Of a stretch of 36,547 bases of DNA, positions 15,048 through 24,140 are shown in pieces. A program made the translations under genes and the position numbers. This stretch comes from Saprospiraceae bacterium (GTDB lineage Bacteria; Bacteroidota; Bacteroidia; Chitinophagales; Saprospiraceae). Numbering within the stretch: the stretch's first letter is position 1; the number at the start of each line of letters is the position of its first letter. The DNA is taken from contig JAIYAP010000049.1 in the NCBI GenBank assembly GCA_027488935.1, positions 1 to 36,547 of the forward strand, in the 5' to 3' direction. The notes beneath the pieces were generated by a model. The model was not told the DNA's origin, ran no database searches, and saw only the letters and a program-made list of their open reading frames with translations.

Positions 15048-18000
15048 ATGAAGGGTTTGAATTTCCCCAAAATACTATTGCTCAGTCTCTTATTGGCTGT
15101 TTCGACCATTGTACATGCACAAAAACAAAAATACAATATTGACCGCTGTGGCGCAGTAAGCCGCACGAACCCGGTACACAATGTGGTCGTGGGCAGCGAC
15201 AATGTAAAATCGGTGGGCAGCGGACAAAGCTGGTATCAGGTGCGTGCCTGCAATACGGGTACCATCATGCCACTCGAACTGGGCGAATTGTCGGTTTTTT
15301 CCTTTTTTGGCGGCAATACCGATATGCGGTGGAAAACAGAAATCATGCTTTCAGAAGCACGCGGCGCTACCGACATTACCTGTGCCTGGTACGATGCCAA
15401 AAATGACTGGTTGTGGATCGGTACCAAAACATCCGGGTTGTTTCAATTTAAAACTAAACCAGCCCTCACCTTTATCGCACAACGTACTGCCCAAAATTCG
15501 AAAATAAAATCGAATGAAATCACCAGCATCTTTCAGGATAATTCGGGAAAATATTGGATTGGTTCAGCAGAAGGCATGCTGGTAGGGACACCCGATAAAT
15601 GGAAAAACGAACTTGATGGTTACCGGGTACAACGGGTGCGGGCCGTCGGTGCCGACTTTTATGTGTTGGCCGACAGTGAGTTCTGGATCGTCCAATCAGA
15701 CCGCTTCAAACCCATTAATATTGATGAAAAGGCTTTGGAAGGTGAGGCCGTTGATTTTGATTTTGATCCCGCCGGACAACTGTGGGTGGTTTCACGGATG
15801 CTTGCCCGCTATGATTTAAATACCGACGAATTTGACATTTTCAGCGGACCAGAATATTACACCAGCGAATACGGAAAATGTATCGCTGCCGATACAGATG
15901 GCACTATTTGGGTTGGAACGGAAGATAAAGGCCTGTATCGCATCGAAAAAGCGGCTTCTTTTACTGCCAATGCTTTGGTTGAACAGGAATTGAGCTGCAC
16001 TGGAAATGGCAAAGACGCTGCATTGATCGTAAAACTGGAAGGCGGAAAGGCGCCCTTTACGTACCAATGGTCGAATGCCAGTTTGACCGGAAATAACCCG
16101 AAAAACCTGGCAGCAGGCAATTATACAGTTACAGTAACAGACGTATCGGGCGTAACCAAAACCTCGAAAGTCACCATTTTTGATGCACAACCGAAATTGA
16201 GCGCGGTTCAGAAAAAACCAGAAAGTGGCCCAGAAAATAAAGATGGCAGCGCGGAACTCACGATAGAAGGCGGTGCAAAACCCTACCAAATCAAATGGAG
16301 TACCGGAGAAACATCATTGGTTGCTTCCAAACTGGCCGAAGGTAAATATTCGGTGACGGTAACAGACCAAAAAGGGTGTACTGCAACAACCAACGTAACA
16401 ATTACCCAGCAGGTAACTAGTCTGAGTGTTATGTGGGCCTGGAGCGCCCAAATAAAATGCAACGGTGGTACCGGATCGGTGAAAGTTACACCAATTGGTG
16501 GCAAACCCCCATATCAATATCAATGGAGCAGCCCAAACTATAAAGGCGCACAAATAGATAACCTCACAGCAGGCGCCTACCAGGTAACCGTTACGGATGC
16601 CCTGGGTACTTCGGTCGTGAGTCCGTTGAATGTTTCAGAGCCACCGGCTTTTGTGGCAACCATTCAGGTTACGGGCGCAGCAAGCACCGGATTGGCCGAT
16701 GGAAAGGCTATGGCCGATGGCAAAGGCGGCACCGGAAAGTACACCTATGCCTGGGATAATGGCGAAACTACGGTCACGGCTACCAAATTGGCTGCCGGCA
16801 AACATTCGGTTACCCTCACCGATGCCAACGGATGCACCACCATCGCAACAGCCGAACTGCGTGAAAATGTACTTCCACTATCTGTCGTAATTCAGGAAAA
16901 TGAAAAAATAGGGTGTTTCGGTAAAATGGGAAGCCTCAAGGTGATGGTTGCCGGGGGTAAAGCACCCTTTCAATACAAATGGAATGTGCCAGGCTTGCAA
17001 GGCGATGCGCCGACAGGGGTGGCTGCAGGAAACTATATTTTAACGGTAACGGATGCCACGAATACGACATCCACTGCAAACTTTAGCCTCAAACAACCCG
17101 ATGAATTATCGGTAAAAGCGGTGGTGACCAGCCCGGCTGCTACCGATAAACAAGACGGAAAAGCGACTGCGGAGAGTAAAGGTGGCACAGGTAAATACAT
17201 TTATGCCTGGGATAGTGGCGAAAGTAGCGCCAATGCCAGCAAACTGGGTGCAGGAAAACACAGCGTTACCCTCACCGATGCCAATGGCTGCTCCGTAACG
17301 GGTAGTTTCGACATGAAGGAAAATATCCTGCCGCTGACTGTCAATATCCAGGAAAATGAAAATATTCGGTGCAACGGTGCAACGGGTAGCCTGAAAGCCA
17401 GTGTAACAGGCGGCAAAGCGCCTTACCAATACCAATGGAGTGTCGCGGCCTTACAAGGTGATCGCCCGACTGCCATTCCAGCGGGTACCTACCAATTAAC
17501 GGTAACGGACGTTGTAGGCGGTACTACTACGACAGCATTTACCCTCAAACAACCCGATGCCATCGTGGCAAAGGCGGTACTCGGTTCGGCTGCCAGTACC
17601 AACAAAGCCGACGGGAAAGCAAACGTACAAGGTGAAGGCGGCACCGGAAAATACACGTATGCCTGGGATAATGGCGAAACGACTGCCACGGCCACCAAAT
17701 TGGCTGCAGGCACACACAGCGTCACCTTAAGCGATGCCAACAGTTGTACCGCAATTGCTACCGTAGATGTAACGGAGAATATTCTGCCCCTCGCTTTGCG
17801 CCTCGAAGAAACAGGCAAAATCAAATGCGCCGGACAAAGCAGTGGAATAAAAGTGATCGTTTCTGGAGGTAAAACGCCGTACAAGTACCAATGGAGCGAT
17901 GCTAAATTGCAAGGTGATGCACCACTTTCCGTATTGGCAGGTACCTATCAACTCACCATCACCGATGTGCCTGGTGCCACAGTAGTCGCCAGCATCACCA

Positions 18001-19085
18001 TTCGACAGCCACAGCCAATTGCCATCAATGCTACCGTTACGGCTTCTGCCAGCACAGGCAATGCCGATGGAAAAGCCAGCATCACCGCACTAGGGGGTGC
18101 AGGTAAGTTTACCTATGCCTGGGATAATGGCGAAATTACGGCGGCAGCTTCAAAACTTGCCCCTGGAAAACACAGCGTGACAGTAACCGATGGCAACAGC
18201 TGCACGGCAACCGAACAAATTGAAATTACCGAAAATATCCTCCCGCTTGCTGTTTCACTGCTCGAAACCGGCGCAATTAAATGTGCTGGCGAAAAAAGCA
18301 GCCTGAAAGCAACCGTAAGCGGAGGGAAACCACCGTTCCAATATCGCTGGAATGACACATCCTGGAATACGTCGGATGTCAGCGCAGTAAATCGAGGCAC
18401 GTATAAAATTACGGTCACGGATGCTAAAAACACCACAACAACAGCAGAAATCATTGTAAAAGGCCCTGATTCCTTATTGGCGAATGTGTTGCGTAGTGGC
18501 GGTGCTACTACTGAGCGCAGCAAAGATGCTTGGGCAAGCCTGGATATTAAAGGAGGCACAAAACCTTACGCTATTTTGTGGGATAACGGTGAAAATACCA
18601 GTTCGGCCAGCAAACTCACCTTTGGGGCACGCCAGGTAACCGTTACGGATGCGAATAATTGCAGCGCTTTTGCTTCCGTTGAAATTGGAAAACGGATCCT
18701 GCCAGAACTTTCGGCAGCCAGTTTGACCAGCGGCCAGGCGATTAAAGTGGAACAATTGCGTTTTGATGCCGACAGTTCAAGCCTGAATCCTTCCTCTTAC
18801 CCCGTTTTGGATGAGGTATTTAACTTCCTACAGGAAAATGGAACCATCGTTATTGAAGTAGGCGGACATACCAATAATGTGCCTTCCGACGCTTTTGCCG
18901 ACAAACTGTCTGCAGCACGTGCCAAAGCCGCAGCCGATTATTTGATCAACAAAGGGGTAGACCGCAACCGGGTTTTATACAAAGGTTATGGCAAACGCAA
19001 ACCCATTGCCAGCAACAGCACCGCGGAAGGCAGAAAAGAAAACCAGCGCGTAGAAATCAAAATTCTGGAAATCAAAAAACAATAG
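15048..19085 (+). CDS. Beta-propeller / SprB-repeat / OmpA-domain envelope protein
   Basis: A 1345-residue exported protein with a signal peptide (residues 1-25, ending IVHAQ). Residues about 100-310 form a two-component-regulator-type propeller (WIGTKTSGLFQF, YWIGSAEGM, LWVVSRMLARYD, IWVGTEDKGLYRI). Residues about 304-1216 are twelve SprB-like modules in six A-B pairs. A modules carry a C-x-G start and GGKxPFQYxW; B modules carry GGTGKYTYAWDNGE and TLTDANGC. The C-terminus (about 1228-1345) is an OmpA-like peptidoglycan-binding domain (LRFDADSSSLNP, LSAARAKAAADYL, GYGKRKPIASN, ENQRVEI). SprB repeats are known from gliding adhesins secreted by T9SS, but no T9SS sorting domain is present here; the OmpA end instead suggests anchoring to the cell wall from the periplasmic side. 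Function is unknown. Confidence 0.85.
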   Translation: MKGLNFPKILLLSLLLAVSTIVHAQKQKYNIDRCGAVSRTNPVHNVVVGSDNVKSVGSGQSWYQVRACNTGTIMPLELGELSVFSFFGGNTDMRWKTEIMLSEARGATDITCAWYDAKNDWLWIGTKTSGLFQFKTKPALTFIAQRTAQNSKIKSNEITSIFQDNSGKYWIGSAEGMLVGTPDKWKNELDGYRVQRVRAVGADFYVLADSEFWIVQSDRFKPINIDEKALEGEAVDFDFDPAGQLWVVSRMLARYDLNTDEFDIFSGPEYYTSEYGKCIAADTDGTIWVGTEDKGLYRIEKAASFTANALVEQELSCTGNGKDAALIVKLEGGKAPFTYQWSNASLTGNNPKNLAAGNYTVTVTDVSGVTKTSKVTIFDAQPKLSAVQKKPESGPENKDGSAELTIEGGAKPYQIKWSTGETSLVASKLAEGKYSVTVTDQKGCTATTNVTITQQVTSLSVMWAWSAQIKCNGGTGSVKVTPIGGKPPYQYQWSSPNYKGAQIDNLTAGAYQVTVTDALGTSVVSPLNVSEPPAFVATIQVTGAASTGLADGKAMADGKGGTGKYTYAWDNGETTVTATKLAAGKHSVTLTDANGCTTIATAELRENVLPLSVVIQENEKIGCFGKMGSLKVMVAGGKAPFQYKWNVPGLQGDAPTGVAAGNYILTVTDATNTTSTANFSLKQPDELSVKAVVTSPAATDKQDGKATAESKGGTGKYIYAWDSGESSANASKLGAGKHSVTLTDANGCSVTGSFDMKENILPLTVNIQENENIRCNGATGSLKASVTGGKAPYQYQWSVAALQGDRPTAIPAGTYQLTVTDVVGGTTTTAFTLKQPDAIVAKAVLGSAASTNKADGKANVQGEGGTGKYTYAWDNGETTATATKLAAGTHSVTLSDANSCTAIATVDVTENILPLALRLEETGKIKCAGQSSGIKVIVSGGKTPYKYQWSDAKLQGDAPLSVLAGTYQLTITDVPGATVVASITIRQPQPIAINATVTASASTGNADGKASITALGGAGKFTYAWDNGEITAAASKLAPGKHSVTVTDGNSCTATEQIEITENILPLAVSLLETGAIKCAGEKSSLKATVSGGKPPFQYRWNDTSWNTSDVSAVNRGTYKITVTDAKNTTTTAEIIVKGPDSLLANVLRSGGATTERSKDAWASLDIKGGTKPYAILWDNGENTSSASKLTFGARQVTVTDANNCSAFASVEIGKRILPELSAASLTSGQAIKVEQLRFDADSSSLNPSSYPVLDEVFNFLQENGTIVIEVGGHTNNVPSDAFADKLSAARAKAAADYLINKGVDRNRVLYKGYGKRKPIASNSTAEGRKENQRVEIKILEIKKQ
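15957..18695 (+). repeat. Six coding super-repeats of about 456 bp (SprB module pairs)
   Basis: The unit boundaries (codons for V/I-T/L-S/P-L) fall at 16413, 16869, 17325, 17781, 18237 and 18696. Four successive spacings are exactly 456 bases (152 codons) and the last is 459. The first unit, measured by its conserved Cys codon (15996 versus 16458), is 462 bases away from the second. Short stretches are nearly identical between units, for example GCCTGGGATAATGGCGAAA in three of the B modules. This points to growth by tandem duplication followed by divergence. Confidence 0.85.
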
Positions 19086-19226
19086 CCCACTCGATCATGG
19101 GTTTGGCTTGATATTTGGTATTTCGGAGTAATTCAACACGTTTCTTTAATCAAAATACTTGAACGAAGTGAAATTACCGAAAAGCAAGGGCGCTCCAACC
19201 CCCGCTACTTTAAATGCTGTGTACGC

Positions 19227-21137
19227 ATGAAGCGAACAGAGCATTTATCACACATACTTGGAAGCATCCATCAAAACACCAACTATTCGATTATTTCAAC
19301 CGACCCATTTGGAATAATCGTTTCCATGAATGCAGGTGCGGCCAAACTGCTCGAATATGAAGCAACGTCGATCTCAGATCAAATGTCGATTATCGACCTG
19401 CACGATATCAAGGAACTTTTTGAAAAAGCCCAATCCATCGGATTAGACATCCAGGAAAAGACAGGTACTCCATTTGAGGTGCTTTGCCAATTAGCGCAGG
19501 TGCTCGGTAATCAAGAGGCACCCTACACTTACCTGACCAAATCCGGAAAATGCATTCCGGTACTGTTGTCTTTCTCTACCATCCACAAACCGGATGGTGC
19601 ACTGTTGGGGTATTTGGCCATTGCAAAAGATATTACTGCGCAAAAACAATCGGAAGAATCGCTTTATAGCATGACCGATCGCTTGCAATTGGCAACCCTT
19701 GCGGCCAAAATGGGTATTTGGGATTATGATATTGATAAAAATCTTTTAATCTGGGATAAAACAGTCTACCAATTGTTTGGGGCGCGTCCAGACCAAACAA
19801 TCTCAGCAGAAGAAATTTGGGAGCGTCATATTCATCCGGACGACAAAGCACGTGTGTTGAACACCATTAACAATGCTTTGAAACACGAATACCTGTTCGA
19901 GCACGAATTTCGGGTAGTTTGGTCCGACGGATCGGTACATACACTCAAATCAGATGCATTGATCAAACGGGATCCCGCTGGAAAGGCCCTCCGAATTATT
20001 GGTACCAACCGCGATATCACCCAGCATAAAGCAGAACAAGAACAATTGCGGCTCCTCAGTTCGGTGATCACCAACTCCAGTGAAGTCGTTGTTATTACAG
20101 AAGTTGAGCCGGTGAATGGTGTTTTCCCCAGCATCCGCTATGTCAATCCGGCTTTTGAAAAACTTACTGGATATAAAGCAGAAGAGGTCATCGGGCAAAG
20201 TCCACGTATTTTACAAGGCCCAAAATCAGACCGAAAGGCCCTGCGGAGGCTCAAATTGGCTGTAGAAAACTGGGAATCTTGTGAAATTGAAATCATCAAT
20301 TACAAAAAGTCGGGTGAGGAGTATTGGGTTAATATTGCGGTTTTCCCAGTAAGCGATCAACAAGGTTGGTATACCCATTGGGTTTCAATTCAAAATGATA
20401 TTACGGCCAGGAAAAGGGCGGAACAGGAACGGGAGCAAATGATTAGCGAACTGACTAAAAGCAACCGCGAACTACAGCAGTTCTCTTACATCACCACCCA
20501 TAATCTGAGGGCACCCCTAACCAACCTGATCGCAATTTCCAAATTGTTGGATACCAGTGCTTTACAGGATAGCGCGCTCGTGGAAATGATTGAGGCTTTT
20601 AAAACTTCTGCGAACCAGTTGCACGAAACCCTGGATGACCTAATCCAGGTGTTACTGATTAAAGGGGATACCAGTTTCGAATTGGAGCGAGTTTTTTTTG
20701 AAGATATTTGTGACCGCGTAATTTTTACCATACAATCTATGATGGAGCAATCTGGCGCTCAATTGGTTACTAATTTTGATGAAGCGGAATACGTTTGGTT
20801 TAGCAGCGCCTATATGGAGAGTATTTTTTTAAACCTGATTTCCAATTCTATCAAATTTGCATACCCAGGCAGAAAGCCCCGCATCAGCATTCGATCCTAC
20901 CAAATAGCGCAGGAGATAAAACTCATTTTTTCTGACAACGGTATTGGTTTTGACATGGAGCGGGTAAAAGGGCGCATTTTTGGCTTACACAAGCGTTTTC
21001 ACAAAGGGGAAGGGAAAGGGGTTGGCCTTTTCCTCATTCATTCTCAAATTACCGCGCTGGGCGGCACCATTGAAGTTGAAAGCAAGGAAAATGAAGGCAC
21101 CACTTTTACCATAACCTTTAAAGCCGACCCACGCTAA
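19227..21137 (+). CDS. Cytoplasmic three-PAS sensor histidine kinase
   Basis: A 636-residue soluble sensor kinase with no membrane segment. PAS 1 spans about residues 15-140 (ends AIAKDITAQKQ), PAS 2 about 150-270 (PAS_3-like, GIWDYDIDKN to GTNRDITQHK) and PAS 3 about 275-400 (YVNPAFEKLTGYKAEEVIG to QNDITARKRAE). A HisKA-type dimerisation helix follows with phospho-acceptor His425 in FSYITTHNLRAPL. The ATPase domain has its N box (LISNSIKFA), G1 DNGIGFD (about 571) and G2 GKGVGLF (about 597). It should sense a small ligand or redox state in the cytoplasm and phosphorylate an unlinked response regulator; none is adjacent. The gene converges on the Ca-type ATPase with 3 bases between stops. Confidence 0.9.
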   Translation: MKRTEHLSHILGSIHQNTNYSIISTDPFGIIVSMNAGAAKLLEYEATSISDQMSIIDLHDIKELFEKAQSIGLDIQEKTGTPFEVLCQLAQVLGNQEAPYTYLTKSGKCIPVLLSFSTIHKPDGALLGYLAIAKDITAQKQSEESLYSMTDRLQLATLAAKMGIWDYDIDKNLLIWDKTVYQLFGARPDQTISAEEIWERHIHPDDKARVLNTINNALKHEYLFEHEFRVVWSDGSVHTLKSDALIKRDPAGKALRIIGTNRDITQHKAEQEQLRLLSSVITNSSEVVVITEVEPVNGVFPSIRYVNPAFEKLTGYKAEEVIGQSPRILQGPKSDRKALRRLKLAVENWESCEIEIINYKKSGEEYWVNIAVFPVSDQQGWYTHWVSIQNDITARKRAEQEREQMISELTKSNRELQQFSYITTHNLRAPLTNLIAISKLLDTSALQDSALVEMIEAFKTSANQLHETLDDLIQVLLIKGDTSFELERVFFEDICDRVIFTIQSMMEQSGAQLVTNFDEAEYVWFSSAYMESIFLNLISNSIKFAYPGRKPRISIRSYQIAQEIKLIFSDNGIGFDMERVKGRIFGLHKRFHKGEGKGVGLFLIHSQITALGGTIEVESKENEGTTFTITFKADPR

Positions 21138-21140
21138 AAA

Positions 21141-23723
21141 TTAGCCTTTTGCGCGCCTTTTCCGACCCCGTCCTTTGATCCATTTTTCTAATTCCACCGC
21201 ATGGAAAACGACGGACGATAGGCCAATACAAAGCAATAATTCCTGCCAACTCAAGGGGTAGGTAAGGAAAATACTTTGTAACGCGGGCACATAAATAATG
21301 GCCAATTGGAGCGCAAAAGTGAGCAAGATTGCACCACTTAACAGGCCATTACTCCGAATTCCTTGCTGAAAAAAGAATTTATAGTCGCTGCGAATCGCCA
21401 TTACATGCCCCATCTGGCTCATACATAATACGGTAAATACCATGGTTTGCCAGTGTGCAATGCCATTGGCTTTACACCAGAATTGCAATCCCAGACAAAC
21501 TGCCCCCATCAACAAGCCTACCCACAAGATATGCCAGCCCATTCCATCCGCGAAGATGCGCTCATCCGGTGGGCGTGGCGGCCGTTGCATCAGGTTCGGC
21601 TCTTCGGGTTCATTGGCCAAGGCCAGGCTGGGCAAACCATCCGTTACCAGGTTAATCCATAAAATATGAATGGGCAACAAGGGAATGGGCATGCCAAACA
21701 GGGGCGCTAAACCGATTGCCCAAATTTCCCCGCTATTGCCCGTCATGATATATTTGACAAATTTTCGGATGTTGTCATAAATACGCCGTCCTTCTCGCAC
21801 CGCCTTAACAATGGTCGCAAAATTATCATCCAGCAAAATCATGTCAGCAGCCTCCTTGGATACATCGGAACCTGTGATGCCCATCGCGATCCCAATATTG
21901 GCACGCTGCAACGCAGGCGCGTCATTCACCCCATCGCCGGTCATGGCGACATATTGGTTTTTTGCTTGTAAGGTTTTGACAATGTGCAGTTTCTGCTCGG
22001 GCGATACGCGCGCGTACACTTTAATTTGGGTAACCCGTTGGTTGAATTCTGTTTGCGACAGCGCTTCCAACGCCCGTCCTGTAATTACCTGATCTTCCGG
22101 TGTTTTTAAAATACCAATCTCCCGGGCGATGGCTTCTGCAGTTACCGGGTGATCGCCGGTAATCATCACCGGAATAATACCTGCAGTGACACATTCAGCC
22201 ACGGCTTGTTTGGCTTCTTCCCGTGGCGGATCAATCATGCCTGCTAATCCGCAACAATGCAACTGGCTTTCCAATTCTTCCGACGACATTCCTTCCGGGT
22301 GTTGGTTGATTACCCGATAAGCATAGGCCAATACCCGCATGCCTTTTTGTGCCAACTCTTCCGCATATTCAACAATGGCGTCTTCTTTGTTTTTACTGTT
22401 TTCCAGTACCGATTCGAGGGCACCTTTTGTGATCACAAGGAAATTATCGCCCAAACGATGCACAGTAGTCATCATTTTGCGCTCAGAATCAAACGGCAAC
22501 TCATAAATACGTGGAAAATGGTCTTTCCAACCAGCCTGGAAGCCCGGATGCGCCTCCGCATATTGTGCCAACGCAATTTCTGTTGGATCGCCCGTCAGTG
22601 CGCCATCTGAACCCAGCGCGGTGTCCTGGTTGGCATACATGCATAAGACCAAGAATTGCTCTGTGCTCATCCCCGGCACTTCGGGTACGGAAATGTTGGC
22701 CGTCCATAAGGTACGTACCGTCATTTTATTTTGCGTCAGGGTGCCTGTTTTGTCGGTACAGATATACGTAACAGAACCCAGCGTTTCAACGGCGGGCAAT
22801 TTGCGGATCAATGCCTGGCTGCGCACCATTTTGCGGGCGCCCAGTGCCAAGGAAATCGTGATAACCGCCGGGAGTGCTTCCGGGATGGCTGCCACCGCAA
22901 CTGAAAGTGCTGTGAGTAGCATTTGTATCGGGGGCTCTCCCCGCATCCAGCCGGACAAAAACAACAGCGCACATATCCCGATCGCTATAAAGGAAAGGTT
23001 TTTCCCAAAGGTGGCTAAACGTTTTTGCAGCGGAGTCATCGCCTGTTCTTCCTGCAGCAATTGGGCTATACCGCCAATTTCGGTTTCCATGCCTGTTGCC
23101 ACGACCACGCCTATACCACGGCCATAGGTAACCAAGGTACTCTTGTAGGCCATGTTCGTACGATCGCCCAACGGTGTCCCTTCATCGCCAATAACATGGG
23201 TTCCTTTTTCAACCGCATGCGATTCTCCCGTGAGGGAAGCCTCTTCAATCCGAAGGGTATGTACCTCCGAAAGGCGCAAATCAGCAGGTACCATATCCCC
23301 CGTTTCCAGCAACACAATGTCGCCTGGAACCAATTCACTGGCTGGAATAATCTTTTTTCCTGTTTTCCGAAGCACCCGTGCCGTCGTAGCACTCATTTTT
23401 TTTAGAGCTTCCATCGCTTTTTCTGCGCGGTACTCCTGTACAAATCCTACATTGGCATTGAGCACCACAATCACCAGAATAACGATGGTGTCTTTTAAGT
23501 CGCCTAAAAAACCGGAAAGGATGGCTGCCAAGGCTAAAATAATGATCATTACATCCTGAAATTGGGCTAAAACCAGTTTCCAGACCGGTTTTTGACCTTT
23601 TTCCGCAAGTTGGTTCGGCCCATGCGCTTGGAAGCGTTTTTCCACTTCAGCCTCTGAAAGCCCCTCCGCATGGGTGCCTAGCAACTCGTAAACTTTATGT
23701 AAAGAGGATAGGTGCCAGTTCAT
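21141..23723 (-). CDS. Type II (SERCA-like) P-type cation ATPase, probably calcium
   Basis: An 860-residue ATP-driven pump, most likely exporting Ca2+. Visible are the cation ATPase N-terminal domain, actuator TGES (165-168), M4 PEALP (281-285, Glu282), phosphorylation site DKTGT (Asp324), KGA of the nucleotide domain and the hinge TGDGVNDAP. Ion ligands of SERCA are kept: Glu282 (E309), Asn663 and Glu666 in M5 (N768, E771), and Asn691, Thr694 and Asp695 in M6 (N796, T799, D800). This argues for Ca2+ over Mg2+ or K+/Na+. Ten membrane segments and normal length. The gene is single, divergent from the cold-shock gene and convergent with the kinase. Confidence 0.9.
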   Translation of the reverse strand: MNWHLSSLHKVYELLGTHAEGLSEAEVEKRFQAHGPNQLAEKGQKPVWKLVLAQFQDVMIIILALAAILSGFLGDLKDTIVILVIVVLNANVGFVQEYRAEKAMEALKKMSATTARVLRKTGKKIIPASELVPGDIVLLETGDMVPADLRLSEVHTLRIEEASLTGESHAVEKGTHVIGDEGTPLGDRTNMAYKSTLVTYGRGIGVVVATGMETEIGGIAQLLQEEQAMTPLQKRLATFGKNLSFIAIGICALLFLSGWMRGEPPIQMLLTALSVAVAAIPEALPAVITISLALGARKMVRSQALIRKLPAVETLGSVTYICTDKTGTLTQNKMTVRTLWTANISVPEVPGMSTEQFLVLCMYANQDTALGSDGALTGDPTEIALAQYAEAHPGFQAGWKDHFPRIYELPFDSERKMMTTVHRLGDNFLVITKGALESVLENSKNKEDAIVEYAEELAQKGMRVLAYAYRVINQHPEGMSSEELESQLHCCGLAGMIDPPREEAKQAVAECVTAGIIPVMITGDHPVTAEAIAREIGILKTPEDQVITGRALEALSQTEFNQRVTQIKVYARVSPEQKLHIVKTLQAKNQYVAMTGDGVNDAPALQRANIGIAMGITGSDVSKEAADMILLDDNFATIVKAVREGRRIYDNIRKFVKYIMTGNSGEIWAIGLAPLFGMPIPLLPIHILWINLVTDGLPSLALANEPEEPNLMQRPPRPPDERIFADGMGWHILWVGLLMGAVCLGLQFWCKANGIAHWQTMVFTVLCMSQMGHVMAIRSDYKFFFQQGIRSNGLLSGAILLTFALQLAIIYVPALQSIFLTYPLSWQELLLCIGLSSVVFHAVELEKWIKGRGRKRRAKG

Positions 23724-23835
23724 TTTTATCGGGTTTAAACATTAAAGTTTTACAGTCTGCAAGGTAAGAAAGGAATCATTAACAAAATTATTTGAATTAT
23801 AATTTGAAAATCAATAAATTGTAAAGAAACTGCCT

Positions 23836-23843
23836 TATCTTTG
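23836..23843 (+). promoter_or_regulatory. Putative -7 box (TATCTTTG) of the cold-shock gene
   Basis: TATCTTTG is an exact match to TAnnTTTG and lies 38 bases before the ATG. No TTG is found at the standard spacing (the nearest, at 23819-23821, is only 14 bases away). The expected start, about 23847, falls at a small GGCA/TGCC hairpin (23848-23858) that would form the very 5' end of the mRNA. Confidence 0.5.
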
Positions 23844-23881
23844 TAGCGGCAAGTTGCCATATCACAATTACAATTTTTACA

Positions 23882-24073
23882 ATGTATAATGGAACAGTAA
23901 AGTTCTTCAATGAATCCAAAGGATTTGGCTTCATCGTAGACAGCGCCTCTGGCGAAGAAATTTTTGTACACGTTACAGGTTTGATCGACAATATCCGCGA
24001 AGGCGATAAAGTCACTTACCAAACGGAACGCGGCAAAAAAGGCATGAATGCAGTAGATGTGAAAATCGCCTAA
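23882..24073 (+). CDS. Cold-shock domain protein
   Basis: A 63-residue single cold-shock domain, binding single-stranded RNA/DNA and acting as an RNA chaperone in the cytoplasm. It begins MYNGTVKFFNESKGFGFI and carries RNP1 KGFGFI (13-18) and RNP2 IFVHV (27-31), with the aromatic residues Phe9, Phe15, Phe17, Phe28 and His30 that stack on bases. Length and order are typical of CspA-type proteins. A monocistronic unit is suggested by its own TATCTTTG box and a strong terminator 30 bases after the stop. Confidence 0.93.
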   Translation: MYNGTVKFFNESKGFGFIVDSASGEEIFVHVTGLIDNIREGDKVTYQTERGKKGMNAVDVKIA

Positions 24074-24103
24074 GCGACAACACACCCTAGTTCATACTAT
24101 TCA

Positions 24104-24140
24104 AATCCTCCGGCTGTTTTCAGTCGGAGGATTTTCTATT
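24104..24140 (+). terminator. Rho-independent terminator of the cold-shock gene
   Basis: A 13-bp stem (AATCCTCCGGCTG 24104-24116 with CAGTCGGAGGATT 24121-24133, one G-T pair) closes a TTTT loop and is followed by TTTCTATTT. On the minus strand the same hairpin sits directly after the stop of the glycosylasparaginase gene (24136) and may serve it too, although the T-run on that side is poor. Confidence 0.85.

Noticed and set aside
15957-18695. Mobile element or phage repeat behind the 456-bp periodicity
   Set aside because: The repeats are in frame, lie within a single exported protein and encode recognisable SprB modules; no transposase or terminal repeats are present.
20160-20220. LOV photoreceptor domain in PAS 3 of the kinase
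   Set aside because: The region GQSPRILQG resembles the LOV motif GxNCRFLQG, but the flavin-binding Cys is Pro, so no photo-adduct can form; it is an ordinary PAS domain.
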